Shown one piece after another: positions 11,870 through 24,060 of a stretch of 64,000 bases of DNA; position 1 is the first letter of the stretch; each line of letters opens with the position of its first letter. The stretch is from contig OY829327.1 in assembly GCA_963691655.1 (NCBI GenBank), forward strand, positions 58,974,079 through 59,038,078, written 5' to 3'. Under the pieces are notes generated by a model. The model worked only from the letters and a program-made list of their open reading frames with translations, searched no databases and was not told the origin of the DNA. Origin of the DNA: Toxonevra muliebris (Eukaryota > Arthropoda > Insecta > Diptera > Pallopteridae). The position numbers and the translations under genes are program-made.

Positions 11870-12830
11870 CCCAGTTGAACTTTGGACGATCGTAAGAGTA
11901 ATCATTGAGCGCTCCAAAGCGAGCAATCGATTACTCCCTATTGCTCCAGAGCTCTTGCATTTTGTACTCCTTTTTAACATTGCATGTCCTAGGGTGCTTG
12001 TTTTAGCGTCCAAAAGGAGTAACGATTACGAGCATGAGCTCACTTGCATCTCATAGAAAAACAAAACTACGAAATAGTTTTTCACAAAATTTATGACGCC
12101 ATAGACTAGTTGTCTAAAACATAAGTAAGCACTTGTATGCCCCAAGGTCAAATCTCACCACATTTTTTTTTAATTATAATGTTATATTCATTTTTGCTCA
12201 TTATTTTTTATTGTTTTTTATTATTTACTATTGTCGTTTTATAATTTTATTATTTTCTTGAGCTGCCTTTTTGCAGGCTCGAACCTGTGGTCGAAAAATT
12301 CGCATCGAGAATATTAAACGACGCGCTTTCCAACTAAGCCACACAAACAAATTTATTGTCGTTGAATTATGTTTCTTTTACTCGTGCAATGATTCTAGTA
12401 CTAGTTACTGATTTTTAACTCTTTGATGCATACGATTTGAAAGAAAATAAAAACACCACTTGCACTGAAATTTTTTTGGTTTATCTCATTACCTATTCTG
12501 TTGAAACTGTAAATAAAATATTATTCTGTGTGACTATAAGTAATTCCAACTTTTTGAGGAGGGTAAAAATATATCACACTATGCATAAAAAAATATGCAA
12601 AAAGTGGGGCAATTTTTATCTTACCTAACCCTAAAGAGTTAACTGGGCAATCAGGCTGTCTTTGTTTATCATTATTTCTAAAAATAATCCATATAAAGTT
12701 ATGAAATTGTGTTGGTGAAATTCAAAAATTTTGTTACTGTATTGGAGTTGCTCGTTTATCCCTCTTTTTGGAGTAATGAAATCATGAATGATTAATCGTT
12801 TGAGGAGTACTCACTATTTGTGCAACTGGG
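11870..12830. mobile_element. TIR element containing a tRNA-like segment, copy A
   Basis: The left end reads CCCAGTTGAAC; the right end, reverse complemented, reads CCCAGTTGCAC. Subterminal GAGTAAT or ATTACTCC motifs recur on both sides (about 11900-12030 and 12750-12810). The middle contains a tRNA-like segment (12272-12345). From about 12200 to 12750 it matches copy B at 38790-40256. No transposase. Flanks do not show a clean duplication. Confidence 0.6.
12272..12345 (-). other. tRNA-like sequence (not a functional tRNA)
   Basis: The minus strand has a perfect A box (TGGCTTAGTTGG) and B box (GGTTCGAGCC) at normal spacing. A D stem (GCTT/AAGC) and a six-pair anticodon-like stem (GCGTCG/CGATGC) can be drawn, but the anticodon loop has about 11 bases and the acceptor strands do not pair. 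It is therefore a tRNA-derived relic carried in a mobile element; a second copy lies at 38852-38928. Confidence 0.65.
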
Positions 12831-13910
12831 CTATAAATAAGCGATGCAGGTAATATGTGTGTGCGAATACATGTATGCATGTGTGTATGGATGTAAATAT
12901 ACATTAGGTGTATATATGAGTATACGAGTATTGTTGTCTGTTGTACGCCCTTGCTTTTGCGTTCTCAACTAATGGAGTTGAAACTGTAAACGGATTAGTG
13001 GGCATACAATTTGAGATGTAGTTGGTGGTTGTATACGAGTAGATGAAGACCATGAAGAAGAAAATGAAGGATGAACAAGACAAGTAAATGTTGTTGCAGT
13101 TGCAGTTATTTTGGAAATCTTGAAGCATGATGTTAGAGCTTTATATACATATATTCACAAGCCTGAAGATGACGTCCACAAGTTAAACAAAATGCAAATT
13201 TGCTATTGAAGTACATAGAGTGAGTGCATTGTATACAAAATAAACAATGTATATGGGTCGTTCCATGTCAGATTTACAACTAAAATTTTAATTTCAACCC
13301 AAATTTTTTCTTGCATTCTTGAGAAGAAATTAATCGACACGTATTTTTTTACTTTAATGTGATGTTTTTTATTTTCAAGTTACGATATTTTAAAGTCTTT
13401 ACTCAAAAACTAACAGTTGTGGGAAAAAATTTCCAACTAATAAAAGTTCGTATATCGCACAAACTTATCGAAAAAATATGGAAAAAAATTGTTTTTGTTA
13501 TTCAACATATGAATTCTAGAAATTTTATAAACAAATTGACAATTTTTTTTTTTTGGTCTGCAAATATTTATTAATGTGTTAGGAAAATTGTGTAAAAATT
13601 TCAGAGTGGGATGAGATATAGTTTTCGAGATTTTCAAATAATAACAAAACAACTACTACTAAAGTCGTCTGGCTCGAGCGGCGCGCACATTAATTTACAT
13701 ACGTTAAAGTGTACTTACTACCACTTTCTCTTAATTTTGTTGCTTGTTTAGTTTATATATAAAACAGAAATAAAATTCGTAAATTTGTTGTCGTTTTGCA
13801 TGTTACCTAAACGAACAGGAACGAAATACAGAAAGTTCTCATTAAGGCTAGTTTTACAGTTTCACTTCCATTTTTTGCTTCGTTCGAGTTTCTACGCAGT
13901 CAACAGCAAA

Positions 13911-14995
13911 AAATGCCTACATTAGTTAAATTTGAATTTAGTTGCTGTAACCCTTTAAATCAGCTGTTCTCAACTCTTTTCGTCCTGCGCCCCCCTTTTC
14001 GAATTAGTGACAAGCCCGCGCCTCCCCTACTATGATTTTCACATAACATTTTTTGTACTGGTTTACTATTCATAAATAAAATCATACCCGCTTGAAAAAA
14101 TATCTAGTTGTTGTCTAGTTTGGAGGAGACTCTGGTTAGTCTGTGTTAAGGATAAACTAAACTAGTAAACTTATCTAGTAGTTGAAGTTTCTCGTGAGGA
14201 AAACTATGATGGTGAAGTTTTAGTTTAAATATTGCTAGCAAAAACTATCCAATAAATTAATAAATCGAATCAATGATACATTCTCTGAAGTGATTCTTAA
14301 TGTCAAAGCTTGTGTAAAAGGCAGTCAAGAAACCCACCAAAAAAACTGAAGGAAAAGAAGCAGACAAGAATAACGGTAATTCAGATAGTTTAATAAAGTT
14401 TATTAAAGTTTATTATTTTAAATACGCTTTTCAATATTTTATTTTTTTTATAATTAAAATTACGTATTCGTATTAATATTTAATCACAAAAATATACAAA
14501 TAATTAATTTAACACAAAAAATAGTATTTCACATCCGGTTTAATTTTTTTAATAAATATTTCACGGTTAAAGTCAGAAATTTTGAAGTGCATATTTTCAC
14601 ACATAATATAAAATAAAAGAGAATTATTTTATTAAAAACTAAATATTATGATTACAATGCATTACAGAGTACGCAAATACGCGCGCCCCACCACTTGAGA
14701 ACCACTGCTTTAAATAATAAATCAAATGTTTCAAAAATTAAAAACACAGGTTTACGTAAAGTTTCTGCTTCGATTCTCGAAAAACTAAATTTTAGGAATC
14801 GGGTGATCTGTGGTGCTCTCCTTGCAGGAAATAAAAAATCTTAGTGCCAGTGATATTTATGAGTACAATTTTAAAATTCGCTGCTTATTATATATAGTAT
14901 TATCACGTCTAGGAGTTTTGAAAAAAACACTGAATAACCCAGATAATGAAGGTTATGAAATCTCAGAGACCGATGATAACGAATATTTATTGTAG
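13911..14995 (+). pseudogene. Interrupted gene of the 3-kb long-TIR element
   Basis: The frame starts ATGCCTACATTAGTT at 13911 (MPTLVKFEFSCCNPL). It is cut at codon 16 by the hAT-type MITE; the right flank (from 14716) continues the same frame as if the insert and one duplication were absent, staying open to a TAG about 58 codons in, near 14837. A second overlapping frame, opening at 14810 and reading EIKNLSASDIYEYNFKIR, runs to 14995 and ends in an acidic tail (SETDDNEYLL). A one-base frameshift or an intron acceptor (CTTGCAG) near 14825 could join them. The cysteine-rich start and acidic end are not those of a transposase I know. I do not assign a function. Confidence 0.5.
13961..14707. mobile_element. 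hAT-type MITE nested in the 3-kb element
   Basis: 747 bp flanked by a perfect 8-bp duplication CTTTAAAT (13953-13960 and 14708-14715). The left end is CAGCTGTTCTCAACTC; the right end, reverse complemented, is CAGTGGTTCTCAAGTG. CAG-NGGTTCTCAA ends and 8-bp duplications are typical of hAT elements. GC-rich CGCCCC blocks sit just inside both ends. No transposase. Flanking copies of the target show that the insertion interrupted a coding frame. Confidence 0.92.
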
Positions 14996-16575
14996 TTAAG
15001 ATATAAATAGCAGAAAACTTTACTCTAAACTTACATCAGACTCTGAACCACACAAAGAAAAATCATCATTCGAGAATTCCCGTTGGTTTGGTTTACGTGC
15101 AAAACAACAGTAAATTTACCAATTTTGATTCTGTTTCACATCCCGTCATCTACAATCCAAAAAGCCTTAACTATGCAAATTTTCAAAATAGACATTTTGA
15201 ATAATTATGATGCACTTACCCAAACTACATGTTTCTGCAAAATTTTAAGCTTCTACGCCCAAAAATAACGGTTTTATTAACGAAATCTAAAAGGCTGTAA
15301 CTACAAGTTTATGAATTTACACAAGAATGAAAAAGGAAACAAAATACTTATTTGAATCTTTTAGGTAAATATTTCAATAAAAATAAGTGTTCAATGAAAA
15401 TACTTGAAAACAAACCCATTGTAATTCTAGGTAACATCACAAAGATCAATGATGAGGAACCGTGGAGGGTTCCAAAACGGGGTATGATTTACCTACTCTT
15501 ATTTCGACAAAAAGGACGTTTCAATAAGCATGATAAACAAATCTTCAACTGTTGAGTTAGCAATAAAGAAAAAAGTCAAATTATGAAATATGAACAATCA
15601 GGTTTCAGTTTCACATTCTCTAATAATAATATGTAACTAAGTGATACTAAACCTACACAATTACATTCTTCTTAAATCTATAAAATTTTTCATTTTACAA
15701 TGTTCCTTGGTCCTCCTGTAAAAAAATAAAATGTTTGGTTATGCCTTTTTGGATTTTAGATGACGATATAAACTAAACAAACAACAAAAGGCGATCGAAA
15801 TATAGTAAGCGACAATACGTACATTTTAATGTATGTAAATTCATATGCGCGCTGCTCGAAGCCAGGCGACTTTGGTAGTAGTTGTTTTGTTATTATTTGA
15901 ATATCTCGAAAACTATATCTCATACCACTCTGAAATTTTTACACAATTTTCCTAACACATTAATAAATATTTGCAGACCAAAAAATTTAAAAAAAATGTC
16001 CAAGTTTGGAAAAATTCAATTTGTTTATAAAATTTCCAGAATTCATATGTTGAATAACAAAAACAGTTTTTTGATCATATTTTGTCGATAAATTTGTGCG
16101 ATTTACGAACTTTTATTAGTTGGAAATTTTTTCCTACAACGGATAGTTTTTGAGTAATTAGGGATTGAAAAATGTGAAAATAAAAAATATCACATTGAAA
16201 TAAAAAAATACGTGTCGATTAATTTCTTCTCAAGAATGCAAGATTGGGTTGAAATTAAAATTTTAGTTGTAAATCTGACATGGAACGACCCATATATTAT
16301 GTATGTGGAAATGCGGCAATAAATGTTACCAAGGCTGCTTGGATGTTGCTTTTATTGTTGCAGCTTTTGCTGTTTGCTTATATGCATATAAATATATATA
16401 CATATATAAATACATACATGCAAATTTGTACATATGGATGTATGGGGCTGCCTTCATCAAAATTCTTCAATGAGAAAGTTTGCATTTGAAAATGTTTGTT
16501 CTTGAGTTTTTCTACTTTAATGCTGGCGTTTAACCTACTTAAGTTTCAGTTTTTTGTTTAGATTCCAAAACTTAC

Positions 16576-16715
16576 CTTGCTGCTCAATGCGATCATTGTT
16601 AGGGTCCGTCCAGCTAACGAATGCAACTGCAAACCAGTTCCCCACCTGAGGACCTTCAACAGTAATGCGCTGTTGCACTTCATCTGATTGCAATTTCAAA
16701 TCGTATATTTTAAAT
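16576..16715 (-). CDS. Exon 3 of the TMEM8/PGAP6-like gene
   Basis: 140 nt between an acceptor (TTTATTGCAG) and a donor (AGCAAG|GTAAG). It continues the same frame after an 8,282-nt intron and encodes residues about 148-194. The motif VEGPQVGNWFAVAFVSW followed by DRIEQQ corresponds to the P-x-x-GxWFxAAxL...IELKG pattern of TMEM8 family ectodomains (from memory). It ends in phase 1 with a lone G, so at least one more exon must follow on the left. I could not find it by eye in 1-16575. That the frame stays open across all three exons and both junctions is strong evidence that they belong to one gene. Confidence 0.82.
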
Positions 16716-18151
16716 CTGCAATAAATCGAGATAGATTATACTTATGTTAAAATTTTGGCAATTTTATATAGGTATCGTTTCTTTCTATATCTTAATATGC
16801 AAATATACATATGTACAATAGCGAATTCAGGATTTTACCATAGAGCCCAAAAATTGTCAGGTACAATTTCCCGCCGATGAGTGATGGGATTCTTGGCGAA
16901 TTTTTTGAGTTTTGATTGGCTAGTTTTTTCCAGTTGTTTTTTTTTTTAAATCTATATGTTTCATGTAACCCAAAAAAAAATAGTTTTGCCTTTTATTGAT
17001 TTTTTATGAAGGTTTGAGCACATTTAGTGCGAGGATGTATGATAAGGTTTTTAGAGACTTTGTGCTGAAATCGTAGGAAATCGTAACTGAAAAATGTTGA
17101 ATTGTGTTTAGCTTTGGTTACTTGAGTACCAAAAAAATCTGACAAGCGACGCTCGTTTCTGCATTTGCTCAGAAAGCCATTAGCAACATCAATAATTGCG
17201 TAAGGTGTTATCTACAGGTTAGGAATGCTAATGGACACATTTGATGTAAAGGTAAAGTTGAAAATAAGTTTTGAAACACCCAGAAATATTTAATAATATC
17301 TTGAGAATTTCTTTCTTTTGGCAGGTAGTTTCGTGACCGATTGTGGATTTGAGCATTCCGCAACTTTGCATCGTTACGATACTTGCATCCTTCTCCTAGA
17401 GCTGCCCGAATAAGCGGAAAAATAATGTTTTTTTTTGTTGAATTTCTTTACAATGTCCCTAGGTACCTTGTCACCAAAATATCGTTACCGGGGGATTAAG
17501 AATGTTTCGATTCAAAATGTTAAGGAGTAATTGACTATTTAAAGTGATGCACATATAAATTAAAATAAAAGTAACTGGGAGAGTAAAAGTAATTTAAAAG
17601 TAGTAAATTTTCATAACACATAGTTCTTGGCTTGAGTTTAGCAAACCTTTGAGTCACCTCAATGATTTTTATATTCTTTTCTTTGTGAATATGTGCCAAT
17701 GCTGATTAATTCTGCATTTCATTCTCTTGAGTTAAGCATAAATAGGGGAGGCATAACATGCCATCCCACCTGCCACCAACTCGAGCTCTAGAACTTTCGC
17801 AAACACTGATCATCTTATCGAGATCAACATTAAGAAGACAAAATCAATGACGCCAGCGCTAACTACTTCACTATTTAAGGCCAGCCTATTGAATACGAGA
17901 GCTCCTAGGTTGCATGATGATGTTGCAAATGCAACAGACTCAACAAAGCCAGAGCTGGGTTTCGATGAGTACAGTATTGAGAAGTTTGCATGTTTCCAGA
18001 AGAGCAAAAAATCGAATATACAATGCATCAATCTTCACATTTGAAAATAAAACTTAGTTAATTGCAGAAACAACAAATATTCATTCACAACTGCCTGCGG
18101 ATCATATGCCGAATATTCTGACAAAATTTAAGTTGTAAGTTGAGAATATGT

Positions 18152-18300
18152 ATTATCTTCGAAAAATCAAAGAAATTTTCATTGGCTAGAAGTAAAAAAA
18201 TTTAAATGTATTGAGAAAAAAAATTAGCAATTTTTTAAAGAAAATACGCGCTTTATTCTTCATTTTAGCGGATTTTGAGAAATAAAAGTTGGCCACACTG
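18152..18300 (-). mobile_element. Truncated hAT-type MITE (CAGTGTGGCCAACT family)
   Basis: Reading from 18300 on the minus strand: CAGTGTGGCCAACTTTTA, then AAAATCCGCTAAAATGAAGA. It matches the left half of the complete copy at 62632-62898 up to about 18152 and then stops, so the far terminus is missing. Confidence 0.8.
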
Positions 18301-21300
18301 TTTGTGAGCCAAGGAAACCATTTCGGCTTGTATTTTGATCTAACAAATATTTCAAAAGAGCAAAAATTGGTAAAAATTTTATAAAACTCAAAATGAGGAT
18401 TTTTTTAAAACATGTGTCCAATTGCTTGCATTTATCCCTTCTTATCAGAAAATGCTGACATGATGGGGTTTACAAAATCTATCCACTCTAATGTTCAAAA
18501 TATCATATGGAGGAAAGTTCCGATTTCGATAATATCTTTCAACATATGCAGTGTTATAAAATTTATTTCTCTTAGAGAAAAAACTGTTATATGAAACGAA
18601 TTTCGACTAAACAACAGCGTTAAATTGTTAAAATTACATAATTCTTCTCTCAATATATATATTCATAAATATTTCTTCTACAGTTGGTTTTTTGGTTTTT
18701 GTTCTTTTTTTTACACCCACACACATACGCGCACAAATCCTTTTAAGAATGTAACAAAAAGTATTCAACTTTTCTTCAGACATACGCCATGGCGCACACC
18801 AAGAACATGTTTAATGCAGTGCTATTTTCCTTCATAATTTTTTGCTACTTAACATCAGTTAAAAAACATTCAAGCGAATTGATTTTAAAAGTTTCTTATA
18901 GTTCTTTCACAAGTTCTACAGTTTTCTATTTTCCAGAGAAGCTTTAGGCGCTTAAAAATGTGGAATAAAAAAAATCAATGCAGTTACGCGCGAAGTAAAA
19001 AAAAAAAACAAGAAAGAAGGAGTACGCAACAGCGAAAACGGAAGCCTTGAGGAAGTACGTAAATTTGCAGTCAATGGGATAACATTTGTTTCGAATCGCT
19101 CCATTATGTGATGCGATTTGAATTGTGTTCACATGTATTCATGATGAGGATAGAAAAAAGCCGAAGGTGTTGAAGGAAGAGAGGGAATAAGAAACTTAAA
19201 TTGTTGCTTTAACCTATTGCAATCAATAGTGATAGTTATTATCTGGTCCACATGAAAGGAAGTGATATATATAACACATTGATTGCTTACTTTATGCTTA
19301 ATGTTGCATCAAAGGGTAAGGAAATAAAATTATTACAATTTTTTCGGTTTTTCTTCTATTTATAAATTGGGTTTGATTATTTCTTCAGATTAGAGTTAGG
19401 TGTTAAAGTTTTTGAAATGGCATCAAAGTTAGAGTTTTCAGTTTTTCAATCCGTTTATAGGACAGCCATTAGGATCTCAAGAACGCCACAGCTTTGTTTA
19501 ATTGTTATACTTTTTGCTCTAATTGTTACATATAGTTGTTAATTTAAGTTTTTTCTCTAGGCGTGACTATCGGAACCGAACAACTGATTTGCTCATAATT
19601 TTAAGAAAAAAAGATTGTAATGTGTTTAAATCGAAAAAGGGATTTAAAATCCCAGAGGAAGGGCAAGAGATGGAGGAAAAGTATATATACAGAAATTGTT
19701 TAACCGTTTGACGACTGATTTTGAATGGGGCTTGATAGAAACCATTTGTTTTGAAATTACGGTTACTTAGGCCTACCACTATCATCACACCAAATTTCTT
19801 GCTTCTACATTGATTTGTTTGTCCTTTATTAAAGGCATAGCCATGAAGCTGTATACAACCACTGGATAACTCTTTTTCTCCAATTTTTTGATTTTCATAT
19901 TCTTTTATCTTTTATAAACATATCTGATAACGAAAGTTTCCTCTTAGTAATACCATAATTAAACACATTTTTTTTCAAAAAATAGTGCAAAAAATTTTAC
20001 TATAAAATTTTGTACTTAGGTTTTTTGATGGACTTCAAAGACAAAACATTAAAAAAAATGTCATAAGCAAGAAATTTCTAATCTTCGGCAATCAGCAAAT
20101 GTGTAGAATACCTAACAGAACTGAATGCATATAAATATTATTATTAGTGAAATTTGTTAAACACCTATTTTATGCCACATTAAAGTGAATGTTGCATATA
20201 CTTTGCTTCAGGCTTCAAATTCGTATCTGTTGAAATAAAGAAAATTCTTTATAGCCCCTGAAGGCCACATTTTTTCCATTTTATCGACTTTAGGTCTATT
20301 TTATGGATGATAGGGAAAAAGTAAGCAGTCATGATCAGCGACCCTAAATTACTATAAAACCGTTAGAAAATCTTGCTCATAAAATTTTTGTTGCACTGTG
20401 TTATAATTCTTTATGAAGAGCCATTCATTCATTGAATATCAACATAACACTTTGCTCTGTGGAATCCTTAACCTACAATATAAAGTATTGTATTTATATA
20501 TGAAAGTCGGAAGTGTGCATAGCCCTTTGATTAAAAATTCTAGATAACTATAATTTCTCCGACTATGAGTTCGATAATACAAATTTGCCACCTTCGAGTT
20601 TCTGGAGACAAATATTTTTCTATTTTTCACTTTATCTCATGTATGCTGACTTGAGTGCATTTATCTGAAATTGGCTCAATTACAATATAATTATTATTGG
20701 CAATCCTAACTGTCAATTTCAGTTGCAGTTACTTCCAATTTGGTATATTGAACGTTTTCACTCAGATATGCAGGTTCGCCCAAGACTCGAAATATTATAA
20801 TATAGCTAAGTGCGTAGTTAAAGTACCCTAATTCTGACTATGCATAATAAATACATATAATAAGGATGTACATATGTATTTACAATGTATATACATATGT
20901 ACATGTGTACCAACATATACTTGTATACTTAATATGAATTTATAGTTTCTCATAAGCGTTTTCATTCTGTTAAGAATGTGTAATTTGCGGCACATATGCT
21001 TAAGTATTTCTTGTTACTGAAGTCATCAAAAGTGCCAGACCGTCTTCCGCCAGTCATAGGCAATTTGTTTCCGTAATGAAATAAATAGCAATGGAAAAGT
21101 GCGAACGTGCGTAAGATAACAATTTTTTTCTTGTTATCAACTACAAACTTTTTGTGCCTGGTGCTTCTATATACAGAAACGTTATGATAAAAAAATGCCA
21201 AATTTTTTCTTTTTCTTAGAAAAATTTACACCATCATTAATTAATGACACAATTTCCTTTGTGTGAAAACGGAGAGAAGGAGAAAAATTAATGAAAAGTA

Positions 21301-22026
21301 AAACGGAATGAAGAAAGAATTGCGCAAAAAGGCCAAAGATAAATATATATGATTTTTTCATACACTTTTTTTATTATCTTGGTGGTAACTTTTGCACACA
21401 ATTTGCCATGACGCCGAACGCGTTGATAGATATTTCTTCATTTATTGGGGAGAACTTTATGATTTAACGGTCATGTGATGTGAAAAAGCAAATAATTTTT
21501 ATTTTGGACTTCATGGATAAAGTCATTGATGATGAAATATTTTAGTTTTTATTTGAAAGATATTTAACCGGCTTTATGAACGTTTATAGCCATTATATGT
21601 AGAGATAGGCATGTCAGACCGCCGTTTCGGAATCTGCCACGATTCCTTGTTAGTGATTAACCAAAATAAAAATTGCAATACCGTAATTGATTTTAAACCG
21701 GAAAAAATTATTTCTTATTGGATTCATAAGTCCTCAAAATGAAGATTCAAAACAGAGCCATAAATGAAATTTTTTTAGTCATAGATGATTACTATGTGAG
21801 TTAGAATGGAACCATAAAACTGTAATTTTTCAGTTACGATCACAATTTATCCAGGTTACGGAATATAAATCTTGTTTGTTTTTTCGCAGTGAAAAAATTC
21901 AGCCGTGGGAATAAAATAACTTTTCTATTGATCAACGCTCAAAACACTTTGCTGAATATAATATTCCGTGTGATCATATGTTACAAATCGTCGCAAAATC
22001 AGCTCTGGTTGAAAAATTGTTCTCTT

Positions 22027-22260
22027 TAACCCTAGGATGGGCACCTGGGCCAAATTAGGCCCATTTTGAGTTTAAACACGTATATGTTTTTTGTTTCTGA
22101 AATTCCATGACTTCTTGCGCTAATGTTTTCTGAGCACAAAAAAACAAAATTTGTTTCAATCGGAATAAGTTGATAAAACAAAATTTTTTTTTTCATTGTC
22201 TTAATCTCTAAAGTTACCCCCTGGTCCTAAATAGGCCCAGGTGTTTATGTTATGTATTCG
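22027..22260. repeat. TTAACCC terminus with inverted CACCTGGGCC motifs
   Basis: TTAACCCTAGG is followed by CACCTGGGCCAAATTAGGCC. About 200 bp later the inverted form of this motif appears (CCTAAATAGGCCCAGGTG). It resembles a piggyBac-type end or a small MITE; the right terminus is not clear. Confidence 0.4.
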
Positions 22261-22902
22261 TAAAATTTATAGCAAATTATTTTGAATTTTAGGTTTATTT
22301 AGACGCAAACGGCAATTTTGGGGTTTAAGAAAAGTATATATAACAAAAAATGTATGTATGTATGTGTAAATACATACACACACATACATACCAATTTTAC
22401 CACATCTATGTGTTTTGCTTATGTAATCATAAACCGTTTGTCTGATCTTAGGTAAATTTGGTGTAGAGATGCATTTGTATATATGCCAAGTTGTGGGCTA
22501 TAAAATATGACCGTATCTCAAAGTGGGCGTGGCATTTTCGTAAAAATCCAATATCTTCGAATATCATATCATGTTAAAGTAATAAAATTGTGATCCGCTA
22601 GTCCATGAACTGGTGAGCAATGAAATGTATAAAAACCAGGGTTCAGAAAAATACACACACTGAATAAAAATCCCGTACTTAAATGTAAACAAACACAGTT
22701 TAGAGCAACCAACACATATTTTTATTTTCATATCAATTTTGTGTGTATCCAAATTTTGTTCGGTGTCCTACACGATCGTGTATGTGTATCGTTTTAATAT
22801 TTGGTTTCGTTCGCATACATCGTTAGTTCACGTATAGTGCGATCGATCACACACAAACCACACACAGGTCGTTGAACAACAATACTTTACACTCGTGAGT
22901 GA

Positions 22903-23146
22903 CTAAAAATTAATACGTTCTTCGTTCGCGAACGGAAAAATCTGATTGCTTTTTGTTGGCATAGTTTTATTGAGTTAGTTTTGCATTAATTTACGAATCA
23001 ATGCACTGCATAACAACAAATGAACGCAATGAAAAATGAATTCTTGTTTCTAGGCGTAAATTCATCGCGTTGAAACAATTCTAGTCATTTTTTTTTGCGT
23101 GTCTCAGATTTTTCCGTTCGCGAACGAAGAACGTATTAATTTTTAG
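22903..23146. mobile_element. 244-bp inverted-repeat element
   Basis: Arms of about 43 bp (22903-22945 and 23104-23146) are perfect inverted copies starting CTAAAAATTAATACGTTC and containing the palindrome TTCGTTCGCGAAC. The spacer of about 158 bp is unremarkable. It is probably a MITE in intron 2; no duplication is obvious. Confidence 0.75.
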
Positions 23147-23569
23147 TTTTTTTTAAAGAATTGGGAATTTAGGGTTTTTAAAGAATTGACGTAATTGAAT
23201 ATGGTTTTTTCAAAAGTAATTTTTAGAATAAGGCAAATTTACAATAAAATATTGAGCATAGTAATTTAAATAGGAAATATACTGTTTTTTCAATTATGAA
23301 ATCAGACCGGAAATTACAATTTTTTAAGCACCGAATCGGAAGTAAAAGTTTAAAATCAGAATTTTAATAACTTCGACCATTTGAAACAAAAATTTATTTT
23401 TCAAAATTTAGCTTAAAGTATTGAAATAATACCCGACAGAAATGGTCCTAATAAAACTCTACTATAAACCCAAAAACCGCCCAAAAATGAAAACTTTGAC
23501 CACTGTAAAAAAAAAAAACTGAGACGTGCTGGACTATACGTATATATATTCTACTAAAAAAATATGCTA

Positions 23570-24060
23570 TTTCAGGATTATTGGTGGCTATTCTGTTGCT
23601 ATCTCCTATTCCATACGTGTCACGGGGGCCCGACATAGAGCAGTTTTATTGGCCTTTCCCAGTTGATTGAACTTGCTCACCAGTTTAGAGGTTATTTAAA
23701 ATTACCATAGTGCTCGAATGGTTTCCTGGCTGCCCGATATCTGGCTCCGCGATATCTTGCCGTTTGTACTTCCTGTCCAGGTTGAATTGCACACATATAT
23801 TTATTGCATGAATTTTAGCTTGAAAGATGCTGGGATATTTCCCCATTGGCTCAGAGTGTTTACCATCATTCTATATATTCAGCGCAGTACACTTGTTTTC
23901 CATCACCAAGTTTTCCCTGCTAACCTTTTGCATATCATTAGAGCGCGAGTGGCTTTATTAGTAGCTAACTCAACATACAATTTCCATATGAGTTTACTAT
24001 CTTATACTAAGCCCAGATATTTTACCTCTTGCTTTTGCATGTTTAGTTACCAAAGATTTG
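23570..24060 (-). pseudogene. Decayed Jockey/LOA-type LINE, RT thumb and RNase H
   Basis: On the minus strand the sequence gives KATRALMICKRLAGKTW (RT thumb of many fly LINEs, compare KATxALxxCRRxxGKTWG), then STWTGSTNGK (RNase H start, WTDGSK) and SKLVSKFNQLGKANKTALC (later RNase H). Frames shift and stops intervene, so it is dead. The 166-codon plus-strand open frame over the same interval is its antisense shadow. Confidence 0.55.

Larger units (their letters stand above)
13255..16290. mobile_element. 3-kb element with ~470-bp terminal inverted repeats
   Basis: The two arms, about 13255-13720 and 15815-16290, are near-identical in inverted orientation from the tip (GGGTCGTTCCATGTCAGATT) through CTCGAGC/GCTCGAA near the inner ends. 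The tip is flanked by ATAT on both sides, which could be a 4-bp duplication or part of the repeat. The interior (13721-15814) holds an open frame beginning at 13911 and an inserted hAT-type MITE (13961-14707). The superfamily is not recognised. The tip resembles that of the MITE at 7374-7778, which may be a deletion derivative or relative. Confidence 0.85.

Noticed and set aside
12272..12345. Possible functional tRNA gene
   Set aside because: Acceptor strands do not pair, the anticodon loop is too long, and a second copy sits inside another mobile element.
17745..18140. Possible copia-like C-terminus (ADHMPNILTKFKL near 18100)
   Set aside because: Only a short similarity to the ADxLTK motif, with no integrase, RT or LTRs nearby.
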